A DNA stretch of 64,000 nt from Paraburkholderia phytofirmans PsJN (GCF_000020125.1 NC_010676.1:2542001-2606000), one strand, 5' to 3'. Positions 17,247-26,847 are shown, counted from the first letter of the stretch. The notes: generated by a model not told the origin, from the sequence alone. Program-made: numbers and translations.

Positions 17247-18856
17247 ACACGGTGATTTCATCCATGCGCCGACGCGGCCTCATGCGCACGGCGGCAATCG
17301 CGCTCGCGTGCGGACTGAGCTTTGTCGGCGCGGCCGCCGGCGCGCAGGCGCGCTCGCTGACAATGGCGCTCGCGTCCGAGCCGCAATCACTCGATCCGCT
17401 GTTCTCGCGCACGCAGAACAATATGCAAACCGCCGAGAACATGTTCGAGCGGCTGATCGAACAGGACGACAATCTGCAGGTCCGGCCCGGCCTCGCGGTG
17501 TCGTGGCGCGCGGTCGATCCGCTCACGTGGGAATTCCATCTGCGCCCGCACGTGCGCTTCTCGGACGGCTCGACCATGACCGCCGACGACGTCGCGTATT
17601 CACTACGCCGTGCGCGCTCCGTGCCGAACAGCCCCGCGCCGTATTCGGGCGCGGTCGCGAATATCGAGCGCATCGAGGTCGTCGATCCGCTGACGCTGCG
17701 CATTGTGACGAAGACGCCTTCACCCGCGTTCGTCGAGCAGATCGGGCTCGTGTATATCGTGTCGCAGCACGCGAGCGCGGGTCACGCGAGCAACGACTAC
17801 CGCCTGCCCGCTGTCGCGGTCGGCACCGGTCCGTATCGTCTCGTACGCTGGATTCCGGGCGACCGTCTCGAGCTCGTGCGCAACGACTACTACTGGGGCA
17901 AGCGGCCCATTTTCGACACCTGCACTATCCGCTTCGTATCGAACGACGCCGCGAGACTGTCGGCTTTGCTGTCGGGCTCCGTCGATCTGATCGACAACGT
18001 ACCGCCGGTCACGATCGGCCGCCTGCGCCGCGAACGAAACGTGACGCTCTATTCCGGTCCGTCCGCACGGCTCATCTATCTCGCACTGGATTCGTCGCGC
18101 GACGCTTCTCCGTTTGTCACCGCCGCCGACGGTTCGGCGATCGCGCGCAATCCGTTGCGCGACGTGCGAGTGCGCGAAGCCATCTCGAAGATGATCGACC
18201 GCAATGCGATCACGCAGCATCTGCTGAACGGTGCCGGACTGCCGGCCGCGCAAATCGTGCCGCCCGGCATGGGCGGTTATGACCCGCAGCTGCAGCCGGA
18301 CCGGTACGACCCGGTCGGCGCGCAGCGCCTGCTGGTTGCGGCCGGCTATCCGAACGGCTTCCGGCTGACGATCCATTCGTCGAACGATCGCTTCGCGAGC
18401 GACGGCGATCTCGGCCAGGCGCTTGGCCAGATGCTCGCGCGTGGCGGCATCGCCGTTAGCGATGTCGTCACGCAACCGTACAACGTGTATGCAGGCGCTG
18501 CCGCGCGGCGCAGCTACAGTGCGTTCGTCTTCAGTTTCGGCAATACGACGAGCGATTCCGCGATTGCGCTCACCAACGTGCTCGAAAGCTATTCACGTGA
18601 GAGCGGCACGGGCGCCTTCAACCGCACTCGCTATTCGAACCCGACGCTCGACCGGCTGCTGCGCGAAGCCGCGGCGACCTTCGATCCGGCGCGGCGCGAC
18701 CAGTTGCTGCAACAGGCCGCGCACGCGGGTTTCAGCGACTACGGCATCGTGCCGCTCTATTTCCCGGTGGACTACTGGGCGGCACGCAACGGCGTGATTT
18801 TCCATCCGAACAAATCTGAACGCACCTCGCTGCTTTTCATCGAGACCCAACCATGA
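17243..18856 (+). CDS. periplasmic peptide-type solute-binding protein
   Basis: 537-aa SBP family 5 protein that captures the ABC substrate in the periplasm. Residues 1-36 are a signal peptide with a Tat-like MRRRG start and an AQA cleavage site. The family signature YDRL-equivalent MFERLIEQDDNLQVRPGLAVSW, FHLRPHVRFSDGSTMTADDV and GTGPYRLVRWIPGD are clear. GGAGG stands ahead of the ATG and the start overlaps the DppF-like stop. The binding protein at the end of the ABC set is followed by the hydrolase with another overlap. Confidence 0.88.
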   Translation: MNTVISSMRRRGLMRTAAIALACGLSFVGAAAGAQARSLTMALASEPQSLDPLFSRTQNNMQTAENMFERLIEQDDNLQVRPGLAVSWRAVDPLTWEFHLRPHVRFSDGSTMTADDVAYSLRRARSVPNSPAPYSGAVANIERIEVVDPLTLRIVTKTPSPAFVEQIGLVYIVSQHASAGHASNDYRLPAVAVGTGPYRLVRWIPGDRLELVRNDYYWGKRPIFDTCTIRFVSNDAARLSALLSGSVDLIDNVPPVTIGRLRRERNVTLYSGPSARLIYLALDSSRDASPFVTAADGSAIARNPLRDVRVREAISKMIDRNAITQHLLNGAGLPAAQIVPPGMGGYDPQLQPDRYDPVGAQRLLVAAGYPNGFRLTIHSSNDRFASDGDLGQALGQMLARGGIAVSDVVTQPYNVYAGAAARRSYSAFVFSFGNTTSDSAIALTNVLESYSRESGTGAFNRTRYSNPTLDRLLREAAATFDPARRDQLLQQAAHAGFSDYGIVPLYFPVDYWAARNGVIFHPNKSERTSLLFIETQP

Positions 18857-20796
18857 CCGACGTTTTTTCCCGCAGCGAGGCGCTTCCCGCTGATTCGACG
18901 CTCAACCCGTTTTGCGACGTCATGGTGCCGATGCGCGACGGCGTGCGGCTCGCCACCGACGTGTACTTCCCCGCCGGTTACCGCGCGGGCATCGACGCGC
19001 CGCTGCCCACGATTCTCGAACGCACGCCGTACGGCAAATCCGATATCTCGCGTTCGGAGATCCATCACGGCGAGCCGCCCGCGAATCGCGCCGACGTGGC
19101 CCGCTATTTCGCGGCGCGCGGCTATGCCGTGGTGCTGCAGGACTGCCGGGGGCGCTACAACTCCGAGGGCACGTTCACCAAATACATCGCCGAAGGGCCG
19201 GACGGTTTCGACACGATCGAATGGATCACGCAACAACGCTGGTCGAACGGCAAGGTCGGCACGATGGGGCTCTCGTACGCAGCTCACACGCAGCTTGCCG
19301 CCGCCTGCCTGAATCCGCCGGGACTCGCGTGCATGGTGCTGGACTCCGGCGGTTTCGCCAACGGCTATCGCTGCGGCATTCGCCAGGGCGGCGCTTTCGA
19401 ACTGAAGCAGGCGACGTGGGCCTTCAACCGTGCAAAGAACAGCACCACGGCCGCCGAGAATCCGCTGGTTGCGGCGGCGCTGAATGCGAGCGATCTGCGT
19501 CAATGGTTTGCGCGGATGCCGTGGCGGCCAGGTCACTCGCCGCTGGCGACGGTGCCGGAATACGAGCGCTATCTGTTCGAGCAATGGACGCACGACGTGT
19601 TCGACGAATACTGGAAACAGCCAGGCATCTATGCTGAAGGCTATTACGACACCATGACGCGCGTGCCGACGGTGCTGATGTCGAGCTGGTACGACGCCTA
19701 TGTGCGCAGCACGCTCGATAATTTCGCCGCGTTATCCGGCACGCCCGGCGCTCCGGCGTATCTGATCATGGGTCCGTGGCTGCACGGCGACCGCAACGTG
19801 TCGTACAGCGGCGACGTTGAATTCGGACCCGACGCGGTGATCGAAGGCCAGATTGCGAAAGACTGGCTGGCGTTCCGCGCCGACTGGTTCGACCGCTGGC
19901 TGCAACCGAACGGCGCGTCGAACGGGGCAGGCGATGCCATTGCACGTATCTTCGTGATGGGCGGCGGCAGTGGAGCGCGTAATCCGCAGGGCCGCATGGA
20001 GCACGGCGGACGCTGGGTCAAGTCAGCGCAATGGCCGTTGCCCGGCACGCGCCTCACGCCGTTTTATCTTGCCGGGGACGGCTCGCTTTCGGCATCGAAT
20101 GACACTTTGCAGGCGGCGCCCGCGGCGACCTCGTATTCGTTCGATCCGTCCAATCCGGTGCCGACGATCGGCGGCGCGCTGACCTCGGGTGCGCCGGTTT
20201 TCGAAGGCGGCGCGTTCGACCAGCGCGAGGACGCGCGCTTTTTCGGCACGCGGCACATGGGTATGCCGCTCTCGGCACGCTCCGATGTTCTCGTGTTTCA
20301 GACAGACCCGCTCGAAGAAGACGTCGCCGTGATTGGGCCGATTGTCGTGAAGCTGTGGATTTCGTCCGATGCGCCCGACACCGACTTCACCGCGAAGCTG
20401 ATCGACGTCTATCCGCCAAATGCGGATTACCCGCACGGCTACGCGATGAACCTGACCGATGGCATTTTCCGCTGCCGCTTTCACGAATCGTGGACCGAGC
20501 CGCGTGCCCTCGAAGAAGGCCGCGTCTACGCGATTGAAATCGAACCGTTCGCCACGGCCAATCTGTTCAGACGCGGCCACCGCATCCGCCTCGATATATC
20601 GAGCAGCAATTTCCCGCACTTCGACGTCAACCCGAATAGCGGCGAGGCGCCCGCGCTGGCGCGCACACCACGCGTCGCGGTGAACCGTGTGCATTTCGGC
20701 GCGGGTCAAGCGTCGCACGTCGTACTGCCGCTCGTCCCTGTGGCTTCGCTCGAAGCCATGCAGGCGAGCCCGGCGGATAGCCGCAAAACCGGCTAG
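18853..20796 (+). CDS. CocE/NonD-family alpha/beta hydrolase (peptidase S15 type)
   Basis: 647-aa enzyme of the cocaine-esterase / X-Pro-dipeptidyl-peptidase / glutaryl-7-ACA acylase superfamily. The catalytic domain has T-P-Y60 (oxyanion Tyr), the nucleophile elbow GLSYAAHTQ with S141, WYDAYVRSTLDNF (acid region) and GPWLHGD with the candidate His. The C-terminal jelly-roll (about 430-630) is complete. No signal peptide, so it acts in the cytoplasm on the imported compound. It overlaps the binding-protein gene by 4 nt, making import-then-hydrolyse the natural reading. Substrate (peptide, amide or ester) cannot be told from sequence. Confidence 0.87.
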   Translation: MTDVFSRSEALPADSTLNPFCDVMVPMRDGVRLATDVYFPAGYRAGIDAPLPTILERTPYGKSDISRSEIHHGEPPANRADVARYFAARGYAVVLQDCRGRYNSEGTFTKYIAEGPDGFDTIEWITQQRWSNGKVGTMGLSYAAHTQLAAACLNPPGLACMVLDSGGFANGYRCGIRQGGAFELKQATWAFNRAKNSTTAAENPLVAAALNASDLRQWFARMPWRPGHSPLATVPEYERYLFEQWTHDVFDEYWKQPGIYAEGYYDTMTRVPTVLMSSWYDAYVRSTLDNFAALSGTPGAPAYLIMGPWLHGDRNVSYSGDVEFGPDAVIEGQIAKDWLAFRADWFDRWLQPNGASNGAGDAIARIFVMGGGSGARNPQGRMEHGGRWVKSAQWPLPGTRLTPFYLAGDGSLSASNDTLQAAPAATSYSFDPSNPVPTIGGALTSGAPVFEGGAFDQREDARFFGTRHMGMPLSARSDVLVFQTDPLEEDVAVIGPIVVKLWISSDAPDTDFTAKLIDVYPPNADYPHGYAMNLTDGIFRCRFHESWTEPRALEEGRVYAIEIEPFATANLFRRGHRIRLDISSSNFPHFDVNPNSGEAPALARTPRVAVNRVHFGAGQASHVVLPLVPVASLEAMQASPADSRKTG

Positions 20797-20978
20797 CAGC
20801 GCCTCCGCTCCACCCCGTTCCAGGTCATTGAGGCGTCGCGTTCAGCGCGACGTCCGAGGCCCCTTTTTGCCCGGATTTTCTGCGAAAGGCCGGAAACGTC
20901 CAGACCCGGGCGCGACCGCTTCCGTGCGTCGCACGCCGATTTTTCAACAGTAAGACCCACTCCAAGAGGACAAGCACC

Positions 20979-22088
20979 ATGCGCAAACAGACACTACCGG
21001 CGACGCTGCTCGCTATTAGCGGCATCGGCGGCATCGGCCTGTCGGCCGGCGCGGCACACGCACAGTCGAGCGTGACGCTGTATGGCATCGCCGACGGTGG
21101 TTTCACCTACACCAGCAATCAGGGCGGCAAGTCGAACTATCAGGCGACGGCCGGCAGCGAACAGGGTTCGCGCTGGGGCCTGCTCGGCAGCGAAGATCTT
21201 GGCGGCGGCAACCGCGCAGTATTCCGGCTCGAAAATGGCTTCAATCTGATGAACGGCACGGCCAGCGCGAATGGACGCATCTTCGGGCGACAAGCGTGGG
21301 TCGGTTTGTCGAGCGATCGCTACGGCACGTTGACGTTCGGCCGTCAGTACAACGCGTCGCAGGATTCGCTGGAACCGCTGCAACTCGCCGCTGACACCGT
21401 TCAGTACGGCACGCATCCATTCGACGTCGACGATATCAACAACACGTTTCGCACCGACAACTCGATCAAATACGTGACGCCGACCTTCTACGGTCTGCAG
21501 ATCAACACCCTGTACGCGCTGTCGGGAAATGCCGGCAATTTCGCGACGAACCGCTCGTACAGCGTCGGCGCGAGCTACGCGAATGGCCCATGGCACCTCG
21601 GCGCGGCCTATGTGATGCTCGATCATCCCGCCACCGACACCACCGGCGCGATTCCCTCCGACAACTACTTCACTTTCCTGAAGGGCATCAGCAAGCAGCG
21701 CATTTACGGCGCGGGCGGACTGTACGACATGGGCAACGCAAGCGTCGGCTTGATGTACACCAACACGCGCTTCGAGCTGACACCCGCGAGCCAGTACCAG
21801 ACCTACCAGAATGCCGAGGCGAGCCTGCGCTATCGCATTTCGCCGGCCGTGCATGCGGCGATCGGCGAGACCTATACGAATGTATCGACGAACGGAAAGG
21901 TGGACTCGTGGCACTACTGGCAGACGACCGCAGGGGTTCAGTACTTCCTGTCGAAATCGACCGATGTCTATATCGACTTGCTGTACCAGCGCGCCACGAA
22001 CGCGGTCGCGCAGATCGAGGGAGCATCCGGCCCGTCTAGCAGCGGCACGCAGTTCATCGCCGTCACGGGCATCCGGCATAAGTTCTGA
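20979..22088 (+). CDS. gram-negative trimeric porin (OmpC-like)
   Basis: 369-aa outer-membrane porin of the beta-proteobacterial type. Signal peptide to about residue 28 (AHAQS), then SVTLYGIADGGFTYTSNQGG, the standard first strand, SRWGLLGSEDLGGGNRAVFRLENGF, RQAWVGLSSDRYGTLTFGRQYN, and the C-terminal strand ending in F as required by the Bam machinery. AGAGGA precedes the ATG. It lies 182 bp after the hydrolase gene, so it may have its own promoter, and could provide outer-membrane entry for the peptide-type substrates of the flanking ABC systems. Confidence 0.92.
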   Translation: MRKQTLPATLLAISGIGGIGLSAGAAHAQSSVTLYGIADGGFTYTSNQGGKSNYQATAGSEQGSRWGLLGSEDLGGGNRAVFRLENGFNLMNGTASANGRIFGRQAWVGLSSDRYGTLTFGRQYNASQDSLEPLQLAADTVQYGTHPFDVDDINNTFRTDNSIKYVTPTFYGLQINTLYALSGNAGNFATNRSYSVGASYANGPWHLGAAYVMLDHPATDTTGAIPSDNYFTFLKGISKQRIYGAGGLYDMGNASVGLMYTNTRFELTPASQYQTYQNAEASLRYRISPAVHAAIGETYTNVSTNGKVDSWHYWQTTAGVQYFLSKSTDVYIDLLYQRATNAVAQIEGASGPSSSGTQFIAVTGIRHKF

Positions 22089-22197
22089 GCGCCGGCGAAC
22101 ACGCGGAAATCTATTGGCCGCCGGATCACCTCTGCCGAGACTATTAAAGAATCGCCCCTAATTGATTTTTTATACTCGCGCTGAGGTTATTGGTCTT

Positions 22198-22240
22198 GTT
22201 AGATGCATGTCATCGCTCAGTTAAATGACATGCATCTAAC
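22198..22240. repeat. perfect 16-bp inverted repeat
   Basis: GTTAGATGCATGTCAT (22198-22213) and ATGACATGCATCTAAC (22225-22240) match perfectly around an 11-nt spacer. No T-tract follows on either strand, so it is not an obvious intrinsic terminator. It lies 265 bp upstream of ddpX and 109 bp after the porin stop. Operator, recombination relic or RNA hairpin are all possible. Confidence 0.85.
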
Positions 22241-22249
22241 CAAGCTCGT

Positions 22250-22273
22250 CCGTGCTGACGCCGTTCAGCACGG
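22250..22273. repeat. 9-bp-arm hairpin
   Basis: CCGTGCTGA (22250-22258) and TCAGCACGG (22265-22273) pair perfectly around CGCCGT, ten bases after the larger inverted repeat. If transcription toward ddpX starts upstream, both hairpins lie in its leader. Confidence 0.7.
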
Positions 22274-22505
22274 GGTACCAGTCAACGCAATCCCCCAATT
22301 CGCGCGCATCGCAGAGTGCCTCTGCAGCGCCGCCTCAGTGTATCCTCGGCATTCAGCCGACGCGCGGCATCGGCTACGCGTTTCATAGACACCACAACTA
22401 TATTTGCCATCGACAAACGCGTCGCACGCAATCGCGAACTACAAGGCGAATCTAACCAGTTCGATCTCTGAACCCGCTCCCATTCAATATTCCACCGCGC
22501 CCCCA

Positions 22506-23069
22506 ATGACAGAACCGCGACTTATCGAAATCACGCGCGCCGGGCACGGCGTGGACATCGACCTCGTCTATGCCACCGAGCGCAACCTGACCGGCAAGCC
22601 CATCTACAAGGAGGCCCACTGCCTGCTGCTCGAACCAGCCGAAGCCGCTTTGCGCAAGGCAGTCACGATTGCCCGCGAGGCCGGCCTGACGCTGCGGATT
22701 TTCGACGCCTACCGTCCACCGCAGGCGCAGCAGGTGCTGTGGGATTTTCTGCCGGACCCCACCTACGTCGCCGAGCTTGGCCGCGGTTCGAACCATAGCC
22801 GCGGCACGGCGATCGACCTGACGCTGCTGGATGCCAATGGCAACGAACTGGACATGGGCACGGGCTTCGACGCCATGACGATCGAATCCGAGCACTTCCA
22901 TCCGGGCCTGCCCGAGCACGTGCAGCGCAATCGCCTGTTACTGCTCGGCATCATGCACGCCGCGGGCTTCGCGCACATCAAGAACGAATGGTGGCATTAC
23001 GAGCTGCCCGGCTCCCGTGCGCTGCCCGTGATCGACAACAGTGAAAGCGGCCCCTTGCGTCTCATGTAG
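22506..23069 (+). CDS. ddpX: D-alanyl-D-alanine dipeptidase (VanX/DdpX family)
   Basis: 187-aa zinc peptidase that hydrolyses D-Ala-D-Ala. All family residues are present: R70 in FDAYRPPQ, zinc ligands H97 and D104 in the SNHSRGTAID motif, catalytic E161 and zinc ligand H164 in EWWHYE. No signal peptide. ATG 22506 is chosen because it gives the family N-terminus; an open frame 34 residues longer upstream is not conserved. It heads a ddpXABCDF-like operon, as in E. coli, where the dipeptide released from cell-wall turnover is imported and used as carbon and nitrogen source. Not linked to vanH/vanA, so a resistance role is unlikely. Confidence 0.92.
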   Translation: MTEPRLIEITRAGHGVDIDLVYATERNLTGKPIYKEAHCLLLEPAEAALRKAVTIAREAGLTLRIFDAYRPPQAQQVLWDFLPDPTYVAELGRGSNHSRGTAIDLTLLDANGNELDMGTGFDAMTIESEHFHPGLPEHVQRNRLLLLGIMHAAGFAHIKNEWWHYELPGSRALPVIDNSESGPLRLM

Positions 23070-23133
23070 TGGCTTTCGATTTCCGCGTCCGTTGTTCCCC
23101 GGCAGGCTCTACCCCATTCCTTATGGAGCGAGT

Positions 23134-24741
23134 ATGAAACTGGTATTGCGCAATGCATTGGCAGCGGCAGCAATCGCCTCCGCCTTGGCCCTGTCGTTCA
23201 CGGCGGCGAGCCCCGCCGCGGCGGCAACGCCGAAAGACATGTTCGTCATGGCAACGTTCCTCGACGAATTCACCACGCTCGATCCCGGCGAAGTCTACGA
23301 GCTGGTGCCGGAAGAATATGTGGCCAATACCTATGACCGGCTGGTGCGAGTCGATCTGAAAGACCCGTCGAAGTTCAACGGCGATGTCGCGCAATCATGG
23401 ACCGTCAGCCCCGACGGTCTGACCTTCACGTTCAAGATTCGCCCGGGTCTCAAGTTCCACTCGGGCAATCCGTTGACCGCCGACGACGTCGCCTGGTCGA
23501 TCCAGCGCACGGTCCTGCTCGACAAAGGCGCGGCCGCCGTGCTGCAAGGCATCGGCCTGACCAGGGACAACGCGCTCAGCAACGTGAAAAAGATCGACGA
23601 CACAACCGTCAGTGTGACGACCGACCAGAAATATGCCCCGACGTTTGTCCTGAACGTGCTCGGCGCGTGGCCTGCTTCGGTGGTGGACAAGCAGTTGCTG
23701 CTCTCGCACCAGAAAGGCAACGACTTCGGCAACGACTGGCTGCGCACGAACGAGGCGGGCTCCGGCGCCTACAAGCTCGTCAAGTGGACGGCCAACGACA
23801 GCATCGTGTTGCAGCGCTTCGACGGTTATCGCTTACCGCTCGCGATGAAGCGCATTGTGTTGCGTCACGTGCCGGAAGCATCGAGCCAGCGCCTGCTGCT
23901 CGAGAACGGCGACGTCGATGTGGCGCGCAATCTGAGCCCGGACGACCTCGCCGCACTGACAAAATCCGGCAAGGCGCGTGTGAGCGCCGTGCCGCAGGCG
24001 ACGCTTCTGTACCTCGGCCTCAACGTCAAGAATCCGAATCTGGCAAAACCGGAAGTCCAGGAAGCGATGAAGTGGCTGATCGACTATAACGGCATCCAGA
24101 GCAACGTCGCGAAGACCACCTACAAGGTGCACGAAACATTCCTGCCTGAAGGCTTTCTCGGCGTGCTGAACTCGAATCCTTACCAGCAGAATGTCGCAAA
24201 GGCCAAGGCGCTGCTGGCAAAAGCCGGGCTTCCAAACGGCTTTTCCGTGACGATGGATGTGCGCAACGGCTACCCGTACGGCGAAATTGCCGAGGCCGTG
24301 CAGGCCAATCTCGCCCAGGCCGGCATCAAGGTGCAGATCATCCCGGGCGACAACAAACAGACGCTCGCCAAGTACCGCTCGCGCTCGCACGACATCTATA
24401 TCGGCGAATGGTCGGCGGACTACATCGACCCGCACAGCAATGCGCAGGGCTTCACCTGGAATCCGGACAACTCCGACAAGTCGGCCTACAAGATGCTCGC
24501 GTGGCGCAACTCGTGGAATATTCCCGATCTGACGAAGGAAACCAACGCGGCGCTCGCCGAATCGTCGACCACCAAACGCGCCGAGCTATACCAGACGATG
24601 CAGAAGCAGGTGCTTGCGAACTCTCCCTTCGTGATCATGTTCCAACAGGTCTCGCAGGTCGCCGCGCGGCCGGGCGTGACCGGGCTCGAAGTGGGTCCGA
24701 TCAACGACCTTGTGTCGTATCGTGACCTGAAAAAGCAGTAA
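23134..24741 (+). CDS. ddpA: D-Ala-D-Ala-type dipeptide-binding protein
   Basis: 535-aa periplasmic SBP family 5 protein. Signal peptide about 1-30 (AAAIASALALSFTAASPAAAA). Family landmarks: TYDRLVRVDLKDPSKFNGDVAQSW, KIRPGLKFHSGNPLTADDVAWSI, SGAYKLVKWTANDS. GGAGCGAG precedes the ATG. Lies 64 bp after ddpX and 55 bp before ddpB in one direction. The D-Ala-D-Ala assignment rests on operon order matching ddpXABCDF; a broader dipeptide range is possible. Confidence 0.85.
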   Translation: MKLVLRNALAAAAIASALALSFTAASPAAAATPKDMFVMATFLDEFTTLDPGEVYELVPEEYVANTYDRLVRVDLKDPSKFNGDVAQSWTVSPDGLTFTFKIRPGLKFHSGNPLTADDVAWSIQRTVLLDKGAAAVLQGIGLTRDNALSNVKKIDDTTVSVTTDQKYAPTFVLNVLGAWPASVVDKQLLLSHQKGNDFGNDWLRTNEAGSGAYKLVKWTANDSIVLQRFDGYRLPLAMKRIVLRHVPEASSQRLLLENGDVDVARNLSPDDLAALTKSGKARVSAVPQATLLYLGLNVKNPNLAKPEVQEAMKWLIDYNGIQSNVAKTTYKVHETFLPEGFLGVLNSNPYQQNVAKAKALLAKAGLPNGFSVTMDVRNGYPYGEIAEAVQANLAQAGIKVQIIPGDNKQTLAKYRSRSHDIYIGEWSADYIDPHSNAQGFTWNPDNSDKSAYKMLAWRNSWNIPDLTKETNAALAESSTTKRAELYQTMQKQVLANSPFVIMFQQVSQVAARPGVTGLEVGPINDLVSYRDLKKQ

Positions 24742-24796
24742 CGTATGGGGCGAAGGCGAAACTGTTCCGGCTTCGCCTTCGACCGGGGAACCCATC

Positions 24797-25867
24797 ATGT
24801 CGACTCCGCTCACGACTTTCGAGCGCATGCGCGCGCTTTCGGCTGAAAGCGCCGGCGTGCGCTGGACCTTGCGCCTCGTGCGCTGGATCTTCACGCTCGT
24901 GATTACCTTCACCGGCTTGCTAGCGGTCACGTTCGTGATCGGCCGCAAGATACCGATCGACCCGGTACTGGCGATTCTCGGCGATCGCGCCTCGGCGGCG
25001 GCCTACGCGGCGGCGCGCCTGCAGCTCGGGCTAGACAAGCCGCTCACGGTGCAATTTCTGATCTACGCGCGCGATGTGCTGCATGGCAACTTCGGCATGT
25101 CGCTGCTGACGGCGCACCCTGTGATCGAAGACATTCAGCGCGTGTTCCCCGCGACGCTCGAACTCGCGACCCTCGCGACCCTCATCGGTGTGCTGATAGG
25201 CGTGCCGCTGGGCGTGATCGCCGCCGTGCGCCACAACCGCTGGATCGATCATGTGGCGCGCTTTGTCGGTCTCGTCGGCAGCTCCGTGCCGGTGTTCTGG
25301 CTTGGACTCATGGGACTGCTGCTGTTCTACGCGAAGCTGCACTGGGTAGCCGGTCCGGGGCGCATCGATCCCGTATTCGACGGTATGGTCGATACGCATA
25401 CGGGCAGCCTGCTGGTCGACTCACTCATCGCGGGCGAATGGGACGTGTTTTTCAATGCGTTCTCCCATATCGCGCTGCCCGCGGCCATTCTCGGCTACTA
25501 CTCGGTCGCTTATCTGAGCCGGATGACGCGTTCGTTCATGCTCGAGCAGTTGAGCCAGGAGTACATCACCACGGCGCGCGCAAAAGGCTTGCCCGAGCGC
25601 CGGGTGATCTGGCGTCACGCCTTCGGCAATATCGCCGTGCCGCTTCTGACCATCATCGCGCTCACTTACAGCTATCTGCTCGAAGGTTCGGTGCTGACGG
25701 AAATCGTCTTCGCCTGGCCCGGTATCGGCTCGTACCTGACGGGCGCGCTGCTGAATGCCGATATGAACGCCGTGCTTGGCAGCACGCTCGTGATCGGCGT
25801 CACGTTCATCGCACTCAATCTGCTGACCGACGCGCTCTATCGCGTGTTCGATCCGCGCGCCCGCTGA
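24797..25867 (+). CDS. ddpB: dipeptide ABC transporter permease (DdpB)
   Basis: 356-aa DppB-family permease. Slightly longer than usual because of a 30-residue cytoplasmic N-terminus. Conserved features: ARLQLGLDKPLTVQF after helix 1, GVPLGVIAAVRHNRWID, and the EAA loop YITTARAKGLPERRVIWRHAFGN near 255-275. Six transmembrane helices expected. Forms the channel with DdpC. Confidence 0.87.
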   Translation: MSTPLTTFERMRALSAESAGVRWTLRLVRWIFTLVITFTGLLAVTFVIGRKIPIDPVLAILGDRASAAAYAAARLQLGLDKPLTVQFLIYARDVLHGNFGMSLLTAHPVIEDIQRVFPATLELATLATLIGVLIGVPLGVIAAVRHNRWIDHVARFVGLVGSSVPVFWLGLMGLLLFYAKLHWVAGPGRIDPVFDGMVDTHTGSLLVDSLIAGEWDVFFNAFSHIALPAAILGYYSVAYLSRMTRSFMLEQLSQEYITTARAKGLPERRVIWRHAFGNIAVPLLTIIALTYSYLLEGSVLTEIVFAWPGIGSYLTGALLNADMNAVLGSTLVIGVTFIALNLLTDALYRVFDPRAR

Positions 25868-25886
25868 TGCTCCGGAGGTTTCTTCC

Positions 25887-26846
25887 GTGCTTCCCCCATG
25901 GGATCGATCAACGCAAACGCAGGACTGGCCAATGAATGCCACGCCCCGACGATGGAAAGACTGGCTGCTGAGCGACACGCCCGCGTCACGCAAACAGGCC
26001 GCGCTCGGGCTCGCTTATCGGCGCTGGCGACGCTTCGCGGGCAATCCTCTGTCCGTGTTCGGCTTTGTGATTCTCGCCTTGCTGATCATCGTCGCGGCAA
26101 TCGGACCGCTGATCGCGCCGCACGATCCGTTGCAGCAAGTCCTCTCCGACCGCCTTCTGCCGCCGGGTTCGCCGTCGCACTGGTTCGGCACCGACCAGCT
26201 TGGCCGCGATATCCTCTCGCGGCTCATCTACGGCTCGCGGCTCACGCTTTCGATCGCGATTCTCGTCGTGGTGATCGTGGTTCCAGTCGGCCTCCTGATC
26301 GGCACCACGGCCGGCTTCTTTGGCGGCTGGGTCGACAACGCGCTGATGCGGATCACCGACGTGGCCCTTGCGTTTCCGAAGATCGTGCTCGCGCTCGCAT
26401 TCGCGGCCGCGCTGGGACCGGGTGTCATGAACGCCGTGATCGCGATTTCGATTACGGCGTGGCCGGCCTATGCACGTCTCGCGCGAGCGGAGACTTTGCG
26501 GCTCGTGCAAGCCGATTTCATTCACGTCGCGCGGTTGCAGGGCGCGTCGCGGCTGCGCATCCTGTTGCGCTATATCGTGCCGCTGTGCTCGTCGTCGGTG
26601 ATCGTGCGCGCGACGCTCGATATGGCCGGCATCATTCTTACCGTCGCGGGTTTAGGGTTCCTCGGCCTCGGCGCACAACCGCCGAGCCCCGAATGGGGTT
26701 ACATGGTCGCGTCGGGCCGCAACGTGCTGCTCGATTCGTGGTGGGTGGCCACCATTCCGGGCTTTGCCATTCTGCTGGTGAGCCTCGCCTTCAACCTGCT
26801 CGGCGACGGTCTGCGCGACGTCTTCGATCCTCGCCATGGAAGCTGA
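25887..26846 (+). CDS. ddpC: dipeptide ABC transporter permease (DdpC)
   Basis: DppC-family permease, 319 aa from a GTG at 25887 that follows GGAGG by 8 nt. An ATG at 25932 (304 aa, preceded by AGGA) is an equally reasonable start and gives a more typical N-terminus. First helix near residue 60, then FGTDQLGRDILSRLIYGSRLTLSI and the EAA loop DFIHVARLQGASRLRILLRYIVPL. Its last codons overlap the upstream alternative start of ddpD. Confidence 0.85.
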   Translation: MLPPWDRSTQTQDWPMNATPRRWKDWLLSDTPASRKQAALGLAYRRWRRFAGNPLSVFGFVILALLIIVAAIGPLIAPHDPLQQVLSDRLLPPGSPSHWFGTDQLGRDILSRLIYGSRLTLSIAILVVVIVVPVGLLIGTTAGFFGGWVDNALMRITDVALAFPKIVLALAFAAALGPGVMNAVIAISITAWPAYARLARAETLRLVQADFIHVARLQGASRLRILLRYIVPLCSSSVIVRATLDMAGIILTVAGLGFLGLGAQPPSPEWGYMVASGRNVLLDSWWVATIPGFAILLVSLAFNLLGDGLRDVFDPRHGS

Positions 26847-26847
26847 C

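Larger units (their letters stand above)
22089..22505. other. intergenic region with two perfect hairpins
   Basis: 417 bp between the porin and ddpX. It contains the 16-bp inverted repeat and the 9-bp hairpin listed separately. A frame starting inside the first repeat (22203-22388) has no homology I recognise and no ribosome site. No other gene seen. Confidence 0.7.

Noticed and set aside
15798..17261. 487-codon open frame on the minus strand
   Set aside because: Antisense to the DppF-like gene, which has all ATPase motifs; the frame is an effect of high GC.
22203..22388. Frame starting inside the 16-bp inverted repeat
   Set aside because: No ribosome site, no recognised family and no coding bias.
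22506..23069. Vancomycin-type resistance role for the VanX-like enzyme
   Set aside because: No vanH, vanA or vanRS nearby; gene order matches the nutritional ddp operon.
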